Assembly (NCBI RefSeq): GCF_028389875.1
Contig: NC_084687.1
Location: 2,134,611 to 2,198,610 of the forward strand
Source of the DNA: Rhea pennata
Lineage: Eukaryota > Chordata > Aves > Rheiformes > Rheidae
Length of the DNA stretch: 64,000 nucleotides
Reading direction: 5' to 3'
The notes beneath the pieces were generated by a model. It did not search any database. It had not been told where the DNA came from and was given only the letters and a program-made list of their open reading frames with translations. Below, piece by piece: positions 32,601 to 45,600 of the stretch. Numbering within the stretch: position 1 is the first letter of the stretch; the number at the start of each line of letters is the position of its first letter. The position numbers and the translations under genes were made by a program.

Positions 32601-35600
32601 CTTGAGGTGGCTACTTCTGCAGTATGTGGGGGGAATGCAAGGTGCCAATGATAGTTCAAGATGATCAGTGGAAAAAGGCCAAAGAGCTTCTTGATTCATA
32701 ATAGGACTCTGTTGTAGTGGCTGACATCTCCTGCTGCCCCAGCCTCAGGGCTGGGAACCTGTGACAGCACTGCGACGCTAGGGTTTGCCCTGCTTTAACA
32801 TGAGGGCAAAGCTTCTCATGACATGAGAGCTTGTTTCCCAGATCTTTAGACTTAGGTGGCTCATTTGTGTTGTGTCCTTTCCCGGCTGAGATGCTGCAGA
32901 TTACCCCATGTTGCTGGGTTGTAAAAAGTAACTTGTGCCCAGCATCCCTGAGGATGGAGAACCACATGAGAACATCCCCTTCCTTGGACTGCTGTGGGAG
33001 GAGGGTTTGTGCTGGGCTGGGATGGAGAGTTTGTGGTGTCCACTCCAGGCCCTCTGTAGCCCTGCTGTATGGAGATGCTTGGCCAAGGTCCAAGAGGGGC
33101 GTTGCAATGTGGAAGCAACCTATGTGCTTGGCAATTTAGCTGGGGACTTGGCTTTTCTGTGGATGAGTTACTGTTTGTTGGCATCAAGTCATGTTGCAGA
33201 GCTGCTTTCTGAAGATTTCACCCTCACTGTGCTGTGTCCGTCACTTTGCATGCATGTCTGTCTTTTGGGTGGCTGATTTGGCTGTTCTTTGCTTTCTACA
33301 ACCCTCATCCCTAAGGGCTGGAGTCTTGTTAGACCTCAGCATGGCCCCTGCCTAGTCCAATTCCCAGAGATCTATTGGGAGCCATGTCTCAATCCTCAGC
33401 ATGTTTTCCCCTCTACCTTGTGGTCCTTTCCAGCATGGGAGGCTTGCTGGGAAGTGCTTAGGCTATGAAGAGCACATGGGCATTTGTAGCCTAGTGGTGA
33501 ATAGGGTCCTCAGAGGCTCCCCATGGTCTGTCTTCTCCTAGGGAATCCCAGAACATGCAATCTCATTAGGAGGGACTCAAAGCAGTGGCTCTGAGTTGTG
33601 ATGCATCCCTTTATCCTCCTCATGCCTGGACTCTCCATCTACTTGTGGCCTGACAGGTATCAAGGCTTGATAATGAGAGGACAAGACCAGCTCAGATGCT
33701 GCCATGTTCTTGCACAATGCAAAGAAATATGGGGTATATTTTGGAGCTAGGAGCTAGGCTTCTTATCCATCTATGAGATGTGGGTAAAGGAAGGAGAAGG
33801 GCTTGATAGCTATCCCTGGGAGAAGGAAGAGAGGTGGAGAAATATAGGCATCAAGGGCTGAAGAGCTCCACATATCAGGGCACACTCTGCAAAGAGAAAA
33901 TGCTATGTTATTGCTGGATACAGTGTTGCCTGGAGTGCAACACCTACAACCGTGGATCATGCTTGGGCCATTCTTAGAAACCTGCTCTGGCTCAGCGCTG
34001 CTCTCTGATGTGCTGCTCACAGTGCTTGGTGCGGGCCAAGAATGCACCGCTACAGCTGCTGCACATCCACATGGCCTCTGCTCAGGAGCTGAGTGCTTAC
34101 ATGGTTTCTCCTTCCAGGAAGGGTTTCGGTTTTGCTTTATGCTCTCAGGCCTTTATTTTGGTGGTAGTGAGATGGGCTCTGTAAGTGAGGAGATCCCAGC
34201 TGAATAGTTCATTGAGGAAGCTGCTAATTTGAATACATGTCTGTAATAATTAAATCATTATCTGGAGGGAAGTAGGGAACAGATACCCACAACAGGGCTA
34301 ATTAAAATCCAAATCCTGGATGACTTAAGCTCCGGGCCAGAGCACAAGAGAGCCTACTGGGGATGTCTTCATGTGTAATTGCTTTTCACAACATCTGTCC
34401 CACAAGAAAACCTGTCTGTCCCCCTCATGAGACCAAGACTGACCCAGAAACTCTCCTCTCTTATCCAGTCTGCTGTTTCCCAGACCAGATGCAACTAGAT
34501 GCCACATGCTGTATACAGGGCTCATCAGGTGCTGATACCCAGTTTGAGAAGGTATTTGGGTCTTGGGCCTCAGGAACTGAATTCTTCCATATCTCTTGAA
34601 GATTTAGTCCTTATCTTTTTCAGCTCTCAGGCTTGGCCAGTACTCCTTGGAAATTCCGTAAGATCAAGGAGCAAGGCAGGCTAATATCAATGTCTTCTCC
34701 ATGCACAGAAGGATTTCTGCCTTGGACCTACTAAGTTGCTGTGGGGACCCAGTACCTGGGAGGAACATGAATCAAGCTACAGGGAGAGATGAGTTTTGTG
34801 CTTTGGGGTGATTCTCCATCCAGGGTGAGAAGAGCCTGGGAGAGATTTTTTGTGTTTTGTGTCGCCTATAAGGAGGCAGTTCAGTGCTGGAGATGGACCC
34901 GGCCCTGGAGTTACCCTTGCATGTCAGCTCTGAGCAAGACCAAATAGACAAAAATGGCTTTGCTGAGCTGAGATGTGGTGAGCAGCAGATGCAGTTGTGA
35001 CACTGGAGGGGAAAAAAGCCCTCCTACACCACTTCATGTAATCACATGGAAGTAGTGATGGAATATCTGCAGGATGGATGTTAACGTGCATACCAAGAGG
35101 TGCTGTGAATGCCTTGTCTGAGCCTAGGTAAGCCTGATGTCCTTCATCTCCTTTAGCAGGGACAGACTCTTTGCAAAGGGCAGTGCTTACAAATCCCATG
35201 TCCTATTTTCAGAGGCTAGTCAAGGAACTGCTGGGTCTGGGGTTAATTCAGTGCTTTTGAGTTCCCTGCACTGGCTGGCTGTCCACACCAGAGAGATGTT
35301 ACTGCTCTGGTTGCATAGTTTGAAGATCCTAACATGAATGTTAATGAGGTAAAACACAGCAGCAAGCATCACTTCAAACAAGCTGGCCTAGAATCACTGT
35401 ATTACGGCAGAGAAGGGGCTGCAAATGTCCAAACTGGGTCACTTCCTAAATTGGTTAAGTGGAGTTGGTGCATTTGCCTAGTGCAGAGAAGGTCAGATGA
35501 GCTCTGTCTATCAAATGTGCTTGTGCTGAACGTTGCTCAACAAATGCCTCTGTATCAGCACAGCAGGTAAAGCTCATCTCAGATGGGCTGGTGTCTGCAT

Positions 35601-38600
35601 GGAGCATCCAAGCTGGGGAAGGTCAAGGGAGGGCATGGTGCCAGAGGCTGGGCAAACAGCCACTTCTGCTTGGGTGAGCATCCCACCAACCCCTGACACA
35701 CAGTTTTTTTCCCCCATGTTGCCCTGGAGGGACTGCAGTGTTGCAGTAGCACAGTGGCTGATGCTCTGTCAGTGATGTGGTGGGTCTTGGGGACGTGCTG
35801 CTGTAGGCTGCAGCATCCCTAGGCCAGTGCTGATGCAGCTGGGTGGGAGTACCTGAGCTCAGCTTGGCGGCCTGGCCTACGACCAACAGGAACTGGGGAC
35901 TACAGGACACACAGGGTCCAAAAGAAGTAAAAACTTGAAGTTGCCTGCAAAACCTTTAAAAGGTTGACTTGGCTGCCTTGTGTAGGTCATCTGTGGAGAA
36001 GGATGGAGGGGTATGAGCTGTCTGGTACTTACAGGGCTCCTGGGATGCTGTTACCTACCCTGCCATGCTGGCCAGATGTTTGCCTAGGCAGGGGGATTGG
36101 CAGTCTGTCCTCTGGGAGAGCAATCCCTGCTGCGTTCCTGCCTCCTTTTCCTGCTATATTACTTTTCCTCCAAATTTAACTGTCCTCTCCATTCAGCACC
36201 AGCACTACAAGTAGCCCTGCAGTGTGGCTTGTTGGAGTTGAGCAGTGCTGTGGAAGTGCAAATATGGCTCATGAGCCCTTATTTTGTCCCTGCAGAACTG
36301 GCAACTCAGTGTCTGTCTCCTGGGCTCTTAACCTGCCTATTCATCCCCCTTATACAACTCTCACCATCATTCCTATGATGCCCTCTGTGTTAGCAACATT
36401 CTTAAAATAAGGAGTTCACAATGTCCTTCAAACCTATCTCATTAGTGCTCCTAACACTGCATGTGTCCTGTTGGCTCAGGAGCTTTAATATGCTGTTGCT
36501 TTAAATAGAGAGGATGCATGATATTGTCATCTCAGACAGCAGATGTGTTGCCACATGTTGGGTTCATCCCCTATCCCTCATCCTTAAAAAATGAATCCCT
36601 GAAGGGATTTTAAGGTTTCCTGGCCACCACTTTTCCAAGTACCCGTAAGAGCACTGCTCAAGCTGAGGGACCTGCATGGCATCAACCATGCCTGCATCTT
36701 TCCTAGCTGGTTGGGCACCAACATAATTACCTACGTTTAATTTCTTAAAAAGAGATGAGCTGCAAATGCACTTCTCCCCTTTCCTAGTGATGTCTCATGT
36801 CGATCAGGTCAAATCTTGTTCTCACCTAATCCCAGCCAGGCCAGCTCACAAGATCATTCCTGCTGCAAGTGCTTGGCCGTGTGGTCACTTCCCACCTACC
36901 TCCTTCCAGCAGCATCATTGCCCTTGGACATGGGTTAAATCGAGCCGGATTGGCACCGACCTGTGGGATGAGATCTGCCATGCAAGTGCACCTAGTGGGT
37001 CCTGAAGGTCCTTGAAGTGCTCAAAGGCAATTGCAAAGCACTGCATTGAGGAGCCCTGTGCTCATGAGCGTAACAGGGATGGATGCACTGTGAGGGTGAT
37101 CAGTAGAAACATGGGACAGGCTGGACATGACTGGGCCCACCACGCTTGCGGCCTTCTTGGGTGAGTTGGGCATAGCAGGGGAGGCACTCACCAGTGGCCA
37201 TGGACATCACAGGAAGCACAGTAGAGATAAGGGCGCAGGCTCTCAGAGCTCTTTGCTGCAGGACTATAGGGGTCCTGCATGGCAGAGCTGCTGTCAGCAA
37301 GGTCGCAGAGCTCACTTCATTAGTTTAGCTCCATGGAGCTGACATTTTAGGAGGGAATGAGTTGGAAATTGAGTTGAACTAATGCCCAGTGCTGCCTTTT
37401 GTGACAGTAAATAAATAAATGAGATCTCCTAGCATAGAGAACAGACACCATCCTGGTGCAAACAGTGTCATTCGCCACCCTTTCTGGAGCAACTTTGTGT
37501 TAGCTCCCTCCCTTTGAAGCTTACGTGGCTTTTCAAGTCCCCCAAAATAGGGGAATGGTGCTGGGTAAGTGCAGTTCTGCACCGTGGCAGAGTTGCTTTG
37601 GGGATTGCCCTTCTGTGAAAGTGCATGCTGGCACCTGTTTCCTCCAGTTGTTCTCCTGTTCACAGCCAGACTCTGATGGCTTCATGTTGTCTTTCCCTGG
37701 GTTTGGGACAAGTCGGTTTTTATTGTCACTTCCAGGTCCCTGAGCTCTGCCCAAAGGAGGGCAGCACCTCAGAAGACATGAACAGTGCTCCATTAATGCA
37801 ACTTAAATCCCTTTTGATGGCAACCTTCCTTTTTTTTTCCAAGGCTGGGTTGATGGAAATACCTTGTGAGCTCTCAGAATGAGTGTTGCGTTGCTGCATG
37901 CGGTCCCTAGCAAGGGCGAGGACTTCTCTGCTGTCTTCCTTCGTGGCAGCCCTGGGCTGTGATCCCTGCAGGATAACAGCAGGGATGCTCTGTATGGCAT
38001 CATGGCATGAAGGAAAACCTAAGGTCCAGAAGAGTTTCCTGTCTTGCTGTGGGTTTCCTAATTCTAGTGTAATTACATTTTGATACTGGAAACCCTCTGA
38101 TGTTTCCAAGCTCCTCCTGAGAGCCTAGAGACTTCCCATCACAGGGAGCTGATGCCCTGCTCTCAAGTGAGAGCCAGTCTTTCTCCATTTTGAACAGACC
38201 CCAAATCTGGGAACTGCTGGATCCTCATAAGGAAATGTGAGGCAGAAAGGGGTGAGTGGCACATTGTGGTGCTAATGGCCCTATTTTGCAGGGTGTCTGC
38301 ATACAAGCTCAGGAAAGAGCCAAAACACTGCTTAAATGAGAAACTCCCTGAGCTGGTCAAGCAATTTGCGTATTTTTCTTGATGTGTTTTTTTTTTTTCT
38401 TCTCCATTTTTTTCTGCTCTTGACTTGAAGCTTCGGTGAGAATGACCCAATTATGGGAAGCAATTAAACTTCAGTGTTTCTGTGGTCTGGTGGGAGCATG
38501 GCTCTGTCAAAAGCTCTCTACTGGATCTGACAGCAGCTTGTGGTATTCACAAAAGCCCGATTTGTTCTTCCTTATCTTTTTCTGTACTTGTTCCTCCCTG

Positions 38601-39419
38601 AATTTCCCTCACGCCCTTATATGTCACTTATTGGATACTACCAGGATGCAAACACACAGATTTCTTCTGAGGGGAAGGGAAGCTTCTTGGCAAGCGTCTC
38701 CTTCCCTGCCAGGAGCCTTCAGAGAGGAATTCCTGGCTATGGGTACTTTGAGGCTGGCGTTACATGTTCGCTAGGTGGGCTTGAATCTATTTGCCTTGGT
38801 GTCTTGTGTTTCAGTGGACAAGGTTTTAATGTTAATTCCTTGCTTGTACCTGGAAAGGAGATCTTGATGTGACAGCAGGCGTATAAAATACCTGATTTCC
38901 AGCCTTTCTGAGTGCAAAGACAGCCTGGCTGAATGGCTGCAAGCCCTAAAGCAAGCCTTTCGCACAGTACAGGCTGGGAGCTGGGGTCTCTGGAGGGAGC
39001 TGGACTTTGCTGTTGAGGAGGAGTGAGCTCCAGCTGGAGCTTTTTCCATGGCTGAATATTTTTTGGGTCCTCCTTGTGGATTCTCTGATGGCTGATAAGG
39101 GTTGAGCTGATTCCACAGTTCTTTCAAAGGCAAACCGCTTAGATTTCCCTTCTTGAGCCAATTCTCAAAACTTATAGGAGCACAGCAGCTTTTGGGTGTC
39201 CACCTCGCTGTCAAAGTGAGAGAGGAGCGTAATCATCTGCCTCGAGGTGTTTGGGAACGTGCAGGGGCAGAGATATCGCAGAAACCTCATTGCTGAAAAG
39301 AAACAAAGCTTAAAATGAGAGAGAGACAGCTGCAGATGAAGCCTTCATGCAGCACTGCCCCGCCGGCTGGGGACTGTGTTTGCTGCTCTTTTCTTCCCTT
39401 GCTGCAGTGCCTGGCGGCT

Positions 39420-39630
39420 GTGTGCCAGGCAAGCTTCGTCTGTGGCCTCGTTTGGCGTAACGAAGCGTGTGGGCCGAGGATGCGGACTTGCTTGATGTGG
39501 GCTAGACAGAGGCAGGCAGTGCTCTAGTGTCTGCGCTTGCCCCCGGCCGCCTTTTAAATGTCGCTGTCCTCGGATGTCCCCACGCGGCTGCCTCTGCCTG
39601 TGTCGCTTGCTATAAACCGCAGGGATGAGC
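39420..39630 (+). promoter_or_regulatory. Small CpG-rich patch with TATAAA
   Basis: CpG density rises over about 200 bp in otherwise CpG-poor DNA, and TATAAA occurs at 39611-39616 (plus strand). No exon with a convincing donor was identified downstream. It could be a weak promoter or an unmethylated enhancer. Confidence 0.25.
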
Positions 39631-42600
39631 CGCCAGGAGCTGACACTCAGCGTACTGGTCCCTCCCCACCTACTTGTCATGCTCGTACCATCGGACATGC
39701 GCAGGAGTGGTAGCAGGGTTATTCTGGCCATGGTTTAGGGCAGATTGGGGCCGTGATGCAGTTCATGTCCATCTTTTCGTCTGCCCACTCCGTGTGGGGA
39801 CTGGTCCTGCCCTCTGTCTCCTCTGCCAGCTTCATCCACCCCCTCCAGACCATATGGGAGATGGCCAAAAGGACAAGCACCACAGCTTGGCCAGGGAAGG
39901 TTGTGATTATTCCCTGGCATACAGCTGCTCAGGAAGAAGGGCAAGCTTTGGCCAGATGGGGATTTAACCCCACGATCCTGCCTTGTTCTAGCAGGAACCG
40001 AGCAAAGGTGGCTCTGAGATCCCATCCCTCCCAGCTGTGTCAGCAGACATGTTTCAGGAAGGGTGAGAATATATGGGGTATGTCTCCTTTTCTTCTGCAG
40101 ATGTTGCAGAGCTGTTACAATCCCGGGGCTGGCTCGATCCCAATTGCACAGAGCTGAGTAGCACGTTGGTCTCCCCGCTCCCCACCAAGGAGTCTCTGCA
40201 GCTGGGCATAAGCTGTTTAGTATTAGCTCTGCTATCAGCAAAGGGATTAAATGACTTGCTAAGGCAAAACCTAGGAGGGGAATGATGTCAGCCTGCACTT
40301 AGCATAAGGAAGAGAAAGTGGAAGAGATGAATATAAAGGGGAGCCCCCATACCTCTAGAGTGCCCAAAACTGTCTGAGCTGCCTCTGGTCAGGGTCATCC
40401 GAAGCCCAAACCAAGGTGTCAGTTTGCTTCTTGGATTGGAAAGACTAAATCCTTCCATGTGATGGAGGAAGGCAATGTCCAGATGTATCGGGGATAGCCC
40501 TCGGATTGTCGGCAGGTGGGATGGGAGGGTCTGCGGAGTCAGGAGGGCTCAGTGTGCTGATTTCCCCACCATTACCTCTGCTTGTGCACTAATTGTTTTG
40601 TTGCTAGGGGATCCTGTCCATTTTGGCAGTGAAATCCTTCGGAGGTCACGCAGCAAGTACACCGTGCCCTTCGCCATTGCAACAGTCCCTCCATCCTTCT
40701 TGCAAAGTGTTTGCCCTCTGCCAGTTGCCCTTTCCTTCACCATCAGCTCCATCTCTGGCTCATCCCCTGTGAGCACGGCCTGCCCAGCGAGGCATTTTTG
40801 TTGCTGCTGTCTGTCCCCATGGATGTTGGTTGGGGTTTATAATAATAACGTGTCTCTATGGTTGTCCCATTTCTTACGCTGTGGCACAATATGTGGTAGT
40901 ATTGCCGAGCTTTGGAGGCCTCTCCATGTTGTGGATTGTGCTGCAGGACTCACCTAGCTGGACTCTTTCTCAATGCCACTCAAAATGTGCAGTCTGGTGA
41001 AGGGAGAAGGATAACGGCTAAATGCATAAAAGCTACCTGAGCAGGGCAGGCAAACTGGGTGCAGCTCCATGCCCTGGAGAGCTCATTTAGCAGATGTCCC
41101 TCTCTAATGTTTGTGGAGGCAACAATCAAATTTTATAATGCAAAATGGCCAAGGCGAATGTTGGCAATGGTTGTTATTTCCAAGGCTCATTGCACAAAAG
41201 TCCCTTCTCAGGGTAAGGGTAATGGTCCTCGGTGCAGAAGAGATGCCAGCAAGCTGGATGGTGCAGCAGAAACCCCAGATCAAAGGGAGAAGAGCCAAGT
41301 GGCTGTCGCATTGCAAGGAGCATGGACTTTGCTGTGGAGATTCCTTGTAGTCTGTGGCCTTCTGTGTCCCCATGAGCCAGGTATGCAAGGATCGCTGGCA
41401 AGCCGAGCTGCCTGCTGTGATGTGGGTACAAGGGTCCGGGTGGGTGAGGAGACACCACTGCATCTTTTCTTAGGACTTTAGCATGCCCATGGTGCAGATC
41501 TCGGCAACGCCACTTTGTGCTGGTGACTCTTCCCTTGTCGCTGAATAAATTGGCAAGTGCATGTGCTCCTAGTGTATGACTAAAGCAGGGCAGGGGCTGG
41601 TTTGCCAGTGAGGATAACTTCTAGCTCTGTAGTGTCATTTTCCCGCATGAAATAACTCTGTCTCGAAAGCATTGTGGGGGCAGGACTGGTGTACCCACAG
41701 CAAACCCACCTTGGGCTGGAAACCAGCTTGACTGCTGGGATCCTGGTGCTCACCTTCAGTTCAGACACTTCCAGGGGCTGGTTCACCTTGACATGTTGCT
41801 TTTAGAGGAAGTGTAGCAATTACATTTCTTTCTGCTGCTTGTTTAAACTGACCTCAAGTCAAGCAGAAGTCAAAGGAGAAGCTAGCTTTGTCCTGACAGA
41901 GCAAAGAACTGAGGTTTTGGTTGCAAAGTTATAGAAAAAAAAAAAAATGTGTGTATGCAGGGAGTCACGGATGGCAAGTGGACCAGCCTATTTAGAAAGG
42001 AAATTATTGTAACCAGCATTGCAGCCTGTGGCTTTCTGCATTGTATTGGTTCCTGTTAGTGCCCTGTCCTCATCTTGGTAGGTGGATTTGGCTGCAGACC
42101 ACATCCTGGAAGAGGGATTTAGGTTCAGTGTCATGCATCAAGCATGCCCGTACTCCTCCCTTCCAGGGAGGACGGCTTGCAGTGCAAACTTTTGTGGTTT
42201 CATGACCGTTCGCCCTCTACAGAAATCGTTATTTCTCCAGTGATGCTGGCAGTCCTATCAGTTGAGAGATGCTGCCAGGTTTCTGCAGAAATCTGTACAA
42301 AATGTTGCTGGTACAGATAACTGGGTATCAGATGCTGCTTATAGGATTTGAGGGGAGGGGATTGCTTAGCATTTCTGACAGTCCTGAGTGACCCTTTCAG
42401 CCTGTAGACTGCTGGATCAGCTCTGCAAGAGGGTGAAATCCAGCTCGTAGGCATATTATTGTGACTATATTCCCTTGTTTCACCAACATGCTTGCTGGGC
42501 TCCCATATGAACTCTTGACCATACTGGGATCCTGATGGATTTAGCAGTAACTTCAGACATGTCATATTTTCTCCCACCAGTCGGGTTTTTGACAGGCCCA

Positions 42601-45600
42601 GAGATCAAATTTAAAGGTGAGTCTGGGCTTACTGAGTCTCTTGGCCAGGCTCTGGGATCCCACTTGTCAGTGAGACCGTCTGGTTTGGAGCTCTTCCAAA
42701 TCTCTTTCCCGTCTGTTATCTTACCCCAAGTGCAAAGGCAGGAGTGTTGGCATGTTTTTAATCCAGCATTCCTTCCCCTTACCCAGTTCCTGCTAGCAAT
42801 AAAAGGAGATTGCATCTTTCTCTGAGGTCAGTTTAGGACACTTAATCCGTTTTGCGTTCCAAAATAGGGAAACTGAGTCATGAACTATAACGTGACCGAT
42901 ACAACTCTCTCCAGTGGGTTACACTTTGGATGCAGTGCCAAAGCCCTGCTGGGAGTATTCACCGTTGTCTGCATTGTGCGCCCTGTGTCTGCGGCAAAGG
43001 ACCTGATAGAGATTTCAGCTGATCTGATGAGATTTCTCTTGCAGAACAATTGCATTTCTGCACAATGGCGAGGAGCAGGTGGCTTTCTGAAAATACCCAC
43101 TGGAAGTTGTGTATGATGCCTCCTCTCCCACAGGGAACTATAAATATCAGTAGAATACCAACACTTACTTACTTCTCCTTGCAAAGAAACAGCCAGATCT
43201 GGACATTTTTCCTCCTTGTTTCTTCTCTGCTTTAGTAAGTGGCTTAGAGCAAGCAAAGGCTGAGGACTGGAATCTCCTTTTGATTCTGGAGAAAACCTTC
43301 ATGGCAGAAGTGTAACTGTTAAGGTAAGATATTACGAGTAGCTGTCTTCTTACTGCTTGCAGGATCCTTTGCTGTTTTCTGTACCCATACTTTAAGGACA
43401 TTTACTGCTGCGTGCCACCTTTGAGACAGGGTCCAAAGCCTGGAGATAGTATCCATATCCTTGCAGCATCATGTCGTCAGCAAGGGGCAGGTTGGGCTTT
43501 GTCCTCTGAGGAGCAAAGGACACATTGCTGCAGGCAGGAACTGTGGGTGATTTCTGCATGTGGCATGTGAACACGGCAAAAAGCCTTCACTCTCACCTCT
43601 GATTTTCTGCTTGGGTCTGATCTGGCAGCCTGCGGGATGCACAGGCAGTGAGCCTCAAATCAGGGCTTGCTCATGAATATCAGGGCTCACAGGGAGCCTG
43701 GCGTTCGAGTGAGCCTGTGTGATGGGGAGGTGAGGTTTGCCCCACGCAATGCACCCTACTCCCCCAATCTCTGGCTCTGGGGCCAGTGCCGCCTGCCATG
43801 GTGTGAGTACTGAGGCCCAGACAAGTGAAGATGGGTACTGAGACCTGAATGGAGGAGGAATCACGGACTGTAATCTTTTTCAGGGCTCAAATGCATGCAT
43901 AGCTCAGATCTCAGCAGCCCTTCTTCATGCCAGTGTCTCTTTCCCTGTAAATCCATCTCGCTCTTTGGTAAGTGGATCCAATCCTTAATTAACTTTACTA
44001 CTAAGAATTGGCACCTTATTTCTAGCCAGAATGCCCAATTTCCCTTATTGTCCCTGGGTGTCCTGGCCACAGGCTGTCCCTGGCATCAAATGGGTACCAT
44101 CTGCTCAGTACCCTGCTGTGAGCAGGGCTGCATTAAGGAACATGGATTCACCACCACCATATGGGCCTCATGGTATATTGGATCTCCCTTGTCCTTCCTA
44201 AGGGATTGGAAGTCCCCTGAGGCCATGATGCATGCCAGTGACGCCTCTGAGGCAAGCGAGTAAAGCAAAGGACCTAGGGAGAGGTGCTGGGATGGGGCTG
44301 GACCTGCCATTTACTTCTTTTTTAGCAATATAGTTTTTCCTGTGGATCCACCGGGATGGAGAAGCCAAGGTGTTTGAGCTCGTGGGCAAGGGCTACTCGG
44401 GTCCAGACTTGTAAAACTCTTAATTAATGCTGATGTAAACTGTGAAGTGCATGGAGAGGGGACTATGTACAAGCACGGGAAAGGAGGGAGGAAAGAGATG
44501 ATGGAGAAGGGCCATTAAGGTCTGTGGGGCAAGTGAGATGCATACAGAGCTCAGCTGACCATCTTCAGCACAGACAACTCCCAGCTGGACATCTGCCATC
44601 AACATGGCACAACCAGTGTCTCTCCTGCAATCCCATGGCCTCTGGAGTTTAAATCCCAGCACATGGCCTACACAAGCATGTGGCAGAGATATCTCCAAAA
44701 CTTGCCATGGGTGAAGATTTCCATTTCCAGACTCTGTACTTTAAATTATGAATTCTGCCCAACCACAACCCCTTTGTTGATCTCCAGATGATTTCCTGGG
44801 CAGTGGAAGCAGGGCACAGCTCAAATCTGACGTGACTGTGGTGGTGCTGGTGTCCTGCTGTAGAGGCACCTCGAAGGCATGCTCAACCAGTGGCTCTGCC
44901 ATGATGCAGCGGGCAACAAGGCTGGTGCAAGCAATGGGAACCAATCGCTTGCGTGTCTGCAAGCTTGTGCTCAAGCCAGGACATGGCTGCATCTGTGGGA
45001 ATGGCAATGAGGATGTGCTTGCCAGAAACATCAGGATATGACTCCTTTGTGTCCTGTCCATATAATGATATCACAAGGCAAAGATGGAAGAAGTGCTGCA
45101 AGGAAGAACCTACAGCAAAAGGGGATCACCATCCTTCTTCCTCTCAGATCTGCCCAGGAAGGGGTCAGTGCAGGACGGTCAGGACCCTGTCCTCAGTCAC
45201 CTGCTGTGCTGCAGCTCAGCTGGGTGATGTGGCTGAGTGAGTGCAGGGGAGAGCCTTCTCATGCCGGTGCACTGCGGGCCTTGGGTGCCAGCACAGCTAC
45301 GGATGAGGCTTTGCAGCATGCTGGCACTGGGCTCTCCCACCCCAACAACGCTGCTCTTTCGAGGCTAGGTTGGACAGCTGATGAGGATTTTCTAAGAGCG
45401 GAAAAGATCAAACTGACGTTTTTATGGGATGATCAATCTCTGTGAGCTTGCTGCTTCTGAGGTGCGCATTAAACCGTCTTTACCAGCTGCCAGCTGGGGT
45501 GATGATCTTGCTGACGGAGCCACAGAAGGTTTTTTTCCCTTGTCAGGGCTGAGATGAGAGAGAAACTGTTCAGAGAAGACTCAGGAGCTTCCCTCTGCCA

